Source of the DNA: Paracoccus alkanivorans
GTDB taxonomy: Bacteria > Pseudomonadota > Alphaproteobacteria > Rhodobacterales > Rhodobacteraceae
DNA length: 64,000 nucleotides
Direction of reading: 5' to 3'
Assembly: GCF_003697785.1 (NCBI RefSeq)
Contig: NZ_QOKZ01000003.1
Span: 496,001-560,000 of the forward strand
In this document: positions 60,896 through 64,000 of the stretch, in pieces
How positions within the stretch are numbered: position 1 is the first letter of the stretch
Layout of the letters: each line of letters opens with the position of its first letter
The notes under the pieces: generated by a model
Seen by the model: the letters and a program-made list of their open reading frames with translations, nothing else
What the model was told of the DNA's origin: nothing
The model's database searches: none
Position numbers and translations under genes: made by a program

Positions 60896-60909
60896 ACTGA
60901 TATATTAAA
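60896..60909. promoter_or_regulatory. GntR-type operator candidate, site D (upstream of hydroxylase operon)
   Basis: ACTGA-TATA-TTAAA, matching the ACTAA-N4-TTAGT consensus at 7 of 10 arm bases, 28 bp before the hydroxylase start. Weakest of the four copies but in the expected place. Confidence 0.4.
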
Positions 60910-60936
60910 AATATGGAATCACTCGAGGAGGTCATC

Positions 60937-61722
60937 ATGGAACTGCAAGACACGAGAATGACGGACCGTCAGCGGCAGTATCGCGCCAACTACAGGCAGC
61001 GGGTGGCAGGTTGGTACAACGGGTTCCTGCATATCGTGATCATCTACGCGATCGGCCTTACGGCGTTTTACATCTATGTCTCGAATCTCGATCAGGTGAC
61101 GCTGCTTGAATGGCTGACCGTTCCGGTGGTCTTCCTGTTCTGCAATTTCTTCGAGTGGTGGCTGCATCTCTATGTCATGCACAGACCATCGAAGAATCCT
61201 ATCGCGCGGGCCGTCTACAACCGGCATACGCTTCAGCATCATCAGTTCTTTACCGAAGCGGAAATGCGCTTCGCGGACCACAAGGACTATCGCGTCACCT
61301 TCTTTCCCCCTTACGCGCTGGCGGCTTTCACGCTGATGTCGATTCCGGGGGCCATCGTGCTGGGGAACCTGATCACGCCCAATGTCGGCTGGCTGTTCAT
61401 CACCACGACCACCAGCATCTACATGATCTACGAGTTCATGCATTTCTGCTGCCATGTGGAAGAGAACTGGTTCGTCCGGAACATGCCCTTCATCAATACC
61501 AACCGTCGCCATCACACCGCCCATCACGACCAGTCCCTGATGATGGAGCGAAACATGAATCTGACCTTCCCGATCATGGACTGGCTGTTCGGCACATCCG
61601 ATCTGGATCGCGGCCTGCTGGGGCATCTCTTCAATGGTTACGACACCAGTCATGTCCGGAAGGACATGCGCAAGACCTCGCGCAAGCCGGTGCAGGCGGC
61701 GGTGAGCCATCCGGGCGAATAA
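60937..61722 (+). CDS. Fatty acid hydroxylase/sterol desaturase superfamily membrane di-iron oxygenase
   Basis: 261 residues with four or more hydrophobic helices and histidine clusters for a di-metal centre: HLYVMH (77-82), HTLQHH (97-102), HFCCH (169-173) and RHHTAHH (191-197). These match the fatty acid hydroxylase superfamily pattern. ATG at 60937 has GAGGAGGTCATC; a start at 60913 is also in frame. It should insert oxygen into a lipid or other hydrophobic substrate at the membrane, using an external electron donor that is not seen here. First gene of an operon reaching the zinc alcohol dehydrogenase, which could oxidise the alcohol formed. Confidence 0.87.
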   Translation: MELQDTRMTDRQRQYRANYRQRVAGWYNGFLHIVIIYAIGLTAFYIYVSNLDQVTLLEWLTVPVVFLFCNFFEWWLHLYVMHRPSKNPIARAVYNRHTLQHHQFFTEAEMRFADHKDYRVTFFPPYALAAFTLMSIPGAIVLGNLITPNVGWLFITTTTSIYMIYEFMHFCCHVEENWFVRNMPFINTNRRHHTAHHDQSLMMERNMNLTFPIMDWLFGTSDLDRGLLGHLFNGYDTSHVRKDMRKTSRKPVQAAVSHPGE

Positions 61723-61803
61723 CCTGCCCGGAACCCGATCCGGAAACATGAATGGGATGTCGGTGCGCCAAAGGGCCCGCTGAAACCCGGAAAGGATATC
61801 ACC

Positions 61804-62175
61804 ATGGACATGATCGAACCAAATCTCGCCGCTCTGTGCATTTTTGTGTTTCTCGCCAGCGCCGGAAGTCTGGGCATTTTCGTGCTGAGCGGCGTCTTTC
61901 CACTTTCCACGCGACCGGAACTGACACGCCCGCTCGGGCTGGGGCTGATCGGTGTCAATACCACGCTTCTGCTGCTGGTTCTTGGCGGCACCGTAGCATT
62001 CGGACTCGGCCATCTTCGCTGGACCAGCATGGTTATCGCTGGTGGGATGGCCTTTCTGTTCACTCCGGGACTGTTCAACATCTGGCCCGGGAAATGGCGC
62101 GACGGGCTGGCCGGGTTGGCCATTGTGACGTTTGGTTTGGGCGTATCCGCCCTGATCCTCGGGGCATCCTTCTGA
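61804..62175 (+). CDS. Small four-helix membrane protein of unknown function
   Basis: 123 residues, almost wholly hydrophobic with four likely membrane helices; short charged ends. No family recognised. It lies 81 bp after the hydroxylase and 57 bp before another tiny membrane protein, in the same direction. Possibly a subunit, electron-transfer partner or stabiliser of the hydroxylase (inference from position only). Confidence 0.7.
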   Translation: MDMIEPNLAALCIFVFLASAGSLGIFVLSGVFPLSTRPELTRPLGLGLIGVNTTLLLLVLGGTVAFGLGHLRWTSMVIAGGMAFLFTPGLFNIWPGKWRDGLAGLAIVTFGLGVSALILGASF

Positions 62176-62232
62176 TTGCCCCAGCCTGTAGTTGCCCGTT
62201 CTTTCCAGCACATAAAACCAGGAGAAACCCTC

Positions 62233-62427
62233 ATGCCTTTCACGATAAAACTGGGCTTGTCGGTCATGGTGGCTGTCGCCGCCATCGCCGGATGGGTCTT
62301 CATGCGCCATCTCGGCCAAACCGGCCCGCAATGGGCCTTGGCTTTTCTTGGCCCGTTCAGTGTGTTTTCGCTTTGGATCTTCCCAGAGGTGATGCGCAGC
62401 AAGAGTGGCGGCGGGAGAAAAGCATGA
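62233..62427 (+). CDS. Very small membrane protein of unknown function
   Basis: 64 residues with two hydrophobic stretches (IKLGLSVMVAVAAIAGWVF and QWALAFLGPFSVFSLWIF) and a basic tail, ending RSKSGGGRKA. ATG at 62233 has AGGAGAAACCC. Its stop overlaps the DUF6166 start as ATGA. No family recognised. Confidence 0.68.
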   Translation: MPFTIKLGLSVMVAVAAIAGWVFMRHLGQTGPQWALAFLGPFSVFSLWIFPEVMRSKSGGGRKA

Positions 62428-62729
62428 AGATCTATATGGGTGACCGCACTATCGATGGTGTCGTCGTAACGGTCGATGAGCAGGATTTGCCCGCACATAC
62501 CGAAGCAGTGAAATTCACCGATGCGGATTTCGAATGGGGATTTGAGGGGGCGGCGGCGGTGCAGCTCGCCTTCGCGATCCTTTACGATCACACGGGTGAC
62601 TTGGACAAATCCCGCCGGCTTTCGGAAGATTTCATGAAACAGGCTACCGCCAATTTCGGCAATGAATGGGAAATGACATCCGCGGATGTCGACATGTTCA
62701 TAGAACGAAATGAAGCAGCCGCAGGATGA
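62424..62729 (+). CDS. DUF6166 domain protein
   Basis: 101-residue soluble protein. MKIYMGDRTIDGVVVTVDE, FEWGFEGAAAVQLAFAIL and WEMTSADVDMFIE match my recollection of the DUF6166 domain, found in bacteria, archaea and phages without known function. Starts inside the previous stop (ATGA), so it is coupled to the small membrane gene. Its presence in a metabolic operon is unusual. Confidence 0.72.
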   Translation: MKIYMGDRTIDGVVVTVDEQDLPAHTEAVKFTDADFEWGFEGAAAVQLAFAILYDHTGDLDKSRRLSEDFMKQATANFGNEWEMTSADVDMFIERNEAAAG

Positions 62730-62790
62730 GATGTGATGATGCCAAGCGCTCGCCCGGTGAAAATGACCGTCCAGCCGGAGGAGGAATATC

Positions 62791-63906
62791 GTGAGCATGA
62801 CATTCAATGCCTCGGTTCTGCACTCGGTAAAAACGCCGCTGAAAACCGAAACGGTGATGCTGAACGATCTGGCTGCGAGGGATGTCCTTGTCAGGATATG
62901 TGCCGCAGGGCTTTGCCATACGGATCTTGAAGTCATCGAAGGGTCGCTTCGGCTGCCCTTTCCCGTTGTTCTGGGCCACGAGGCCGCGGGAATAGTCGAG
63001 GCGACTGGCCCCGAGGCACGAGGGGTGCAGGTCGGTGATCATGTTATCCTGTCCTGGAATCCCCATTGTGGCAGCTGCTTTTACTGCAATGACAACCTGC
63101 CAATCCTGTGTGAGACCTATCAGGCCAATACACCTGCCGGATTCGCCTTTGACAGATCGCCCAGGATACGGCTGACCGATGGGCGTGACCTGCATCAGTT
63201 GATGTATCTTGGCGCCTTTGCCGAATATTGTGTCGTGCAGGATCAGCAGGCTGTTCCGATCCCCCGTGAAATGCCTTTCGAGCAAGCCGCCCTGATTGGC
63301 TGCGGTGTCATGACCGGGGTTGGCGCAGCGCTCAACGTCGCGCAAATTCGTCCAGGTATGTCGGTCATGGTCATTGGCTGCGGAGCGGTCGGCCTGGCTG
63401 CCATTCAGGGCGCTGTCCTTGCCGGGGCGAAAACGATAATCGCCGTCGACCTGCGGGAAAACCGCCTTGAGGCTGCGGGTCAAATGGGCGCCAACCTGCT
63501 GGTCAATTCCGGCATCGACGACGCAGTGACCGTGGCGAAAGCGCAGACTGGCGGACGCGGGGTCGACGTGGTGCTGGAATCGGCCGGCAATGAATCCGCC
63601 TTTCGCCTGACGATGGAGGCTGTGCGCCCCGGTGGGCAGGTCATCTGGCTGGGCAAGACAGATATAGACAGGGATGTATCCTTTCGCTGGGGCTCGCTCA
63701 TGCAGGAAAAGCGGATCCGCCGTTCCAGTTATGGGGGCGCACGGCCACATCGCGATTTTCCCTATCTTTGTCAGGCCTATCTGGATGGCCAATTGCAACT
63801 GGACGGATTGATTTCGCAGCGCATCGGACTTGATGACATCAATCGGGGGCTCGAGGCGCTGAAAGCCGGAAATACCATCCGGACGGTGCTTACCTTCGGT
63901 GGCTGA
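62791..63906 (+). CDS. Zinc-dependent alcohol dehydrogenase (class III/benzyl-alcohol-type MDR)
   Basis: 371-residue medium-chain dehydrogenase. Catalytic zinc ligands C42 (GLCHTD) and H63 with E64 (LGHEAAG), structural zinc cysteines C93, C96, C99 and C107, and the NAD fold with GCGAVGLAA. It resembles class III/benzyl alcohol-type enzymes, oxidising hydrophobic primary alcohols. GTG at 62791 follows GGAGGAATATC. A likely partner for the upstream hydroxylase: alcohol made by hydroxylation would be oxidised to an aldehyde. Confidence 0.92.
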   Translation: MSMTFNASVLHSVKTPLKTETVMLNDLAARDVLVRICAAGLCHTDLEVIEGSLRLPFPVVLGHEAAGIVEATGPEARGVQVGDHVILSWNPHCGSCFYCNDNLPILCETYQANTPAGFAFDRSPRIRLTDGRDLHQLMYLGAFAEYCVVQDQQAVPIPREMPFEQAALIGCGVMTGVGAALNVAQIRPGMSVMVIGCGAVGLAAIQGAVLAGAKTIIAVDLRENRLEAAGQMGANLLVNSGIDDAVTVAKAQTGGRGVDVVLESAGNESAFRLTMEAVRPGGQVIWLGKTDIDRDVSFRWGSLMQEKRIRRSSYGGARPHRDFPYLCQAYLDGQLQLDGLISQRIGLDDINRGLEALKAGNTIRTVLTFGG

Positions 63907-63965
63907 TATCCATTCCGGGGGCCGCCCATCGCTGCCCATCGCAAGAACAGCGGAGAAACCTGCCG

Positions 63966-64000
63966 ATGATCGTGACAATTCCTGGCGGTGTATTGAATTG
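63966..64000 (+). CDS. Start of an unidentified gene, cut by window end
   Basis: ATG at 63966 has GGAGAAACCTGCCG before it and opens MIVTIPGGVLN, running off the window 59 bp after the alcohol dehydrogenase. Too short to assign. An aldehyde dehydrogenase or related enzyme would suit the context, but nothing in these residues shows it. Confidence 0.5.
   Translation, partial: MIVTIPGGVLN

Overview
The window is GC-rich, gene-dense DNA from an alphaproteobacterium, most likely a Rhodobacterales member such as Paracoccus (inferred from the TRAP/TAXI and Tct transporters, a Mur-like Fur protein with sitABCD, and a capsule locus with a GT14 enzyme and sulfotransferase; no rRNA or marker gene confirms the genus). 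No IS element, phage or CRISPR array was seen.

Layout. (1) 2-1675: 3' end of an RND efflux pump with a terminator. (2) 1793-9678, minus strand: a lar operon, gntR-larE-larB-gntR-(UxaA-type dehydratase)-larA homolog-larC-hupE. It holds the whole nickel-pincer cofactor pathway, a LarA-family racemase/epimerase, a sugar-acid-type dehydratase and a probable nickel importer. (3) 9987-15887, plus strand: TAXI-type TRAP transporter, a ThDP enzyme and a LacI-family regulator. (4) 15946-20167, minus strand: a sugar-acid operon with an IlvD/Edd dehydratase, a DHDPS-fold dehydratase/aldolase, an RraA-like protein and an HpcH/HpaI aldolase. (5) 20518-31901: surface polysaccharide locus (ABC-2 exporter permease, cysQ, kdsB, galU, galE, two tandem GT2-like enzymes, a GT14-like enzyme, a two-domain sulfotransferase, phosphomannomutase). 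CysQ would remove the PAP made by the sulfotransferase, which suggests a sulfated polymer. (6) 32042-33881: SnoaL-like, GNAT and nitrilase-family genes, all overlapping. (7) 33964-38065: Fur/Mur-like regulator and sitABCD, with two GAATGCG-type palindromes between them.

(8) 38126-45765: DbpA-like RNA helicase, an SDR, a peptide-type ABC importer lacking its binding protein, a Bcr/CflA MFS pump. (9) 46184-53144: tRNA-Cys, then a hydrolase, a P-loop NTPase and an ABC exporter whose ATPase motifs have all decayed; next an anti-sigma/ECF sigma pair and a secreted subtilase with a long Asp/Gly-rich segment, preceded by an ECF-like promoter. (10) 53221-64000: Tct transporter, NIPSNAP protein, GntR regulator, KdgD-type dehydratase, MFS importer, and an operon of a histidine-box hydroxylase, small membrane proteins, a DUF6166 protein and a zinc alcohol dehydrogenase. 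Four intergenic copies of an ACTAA-N4-TTAGT-like palindrome tie this last region together as a probable single GntR regulon.

The strongest candidates for undescribed biology are the LarA-homolog/UxaA pathway of unknown substrate, the NTPase plus dead ABC exporter cassette, and the GntR regulon around the hydroxylase operon. All functions are read from sequence motifs and family knowledge; nothing was searched against a database.
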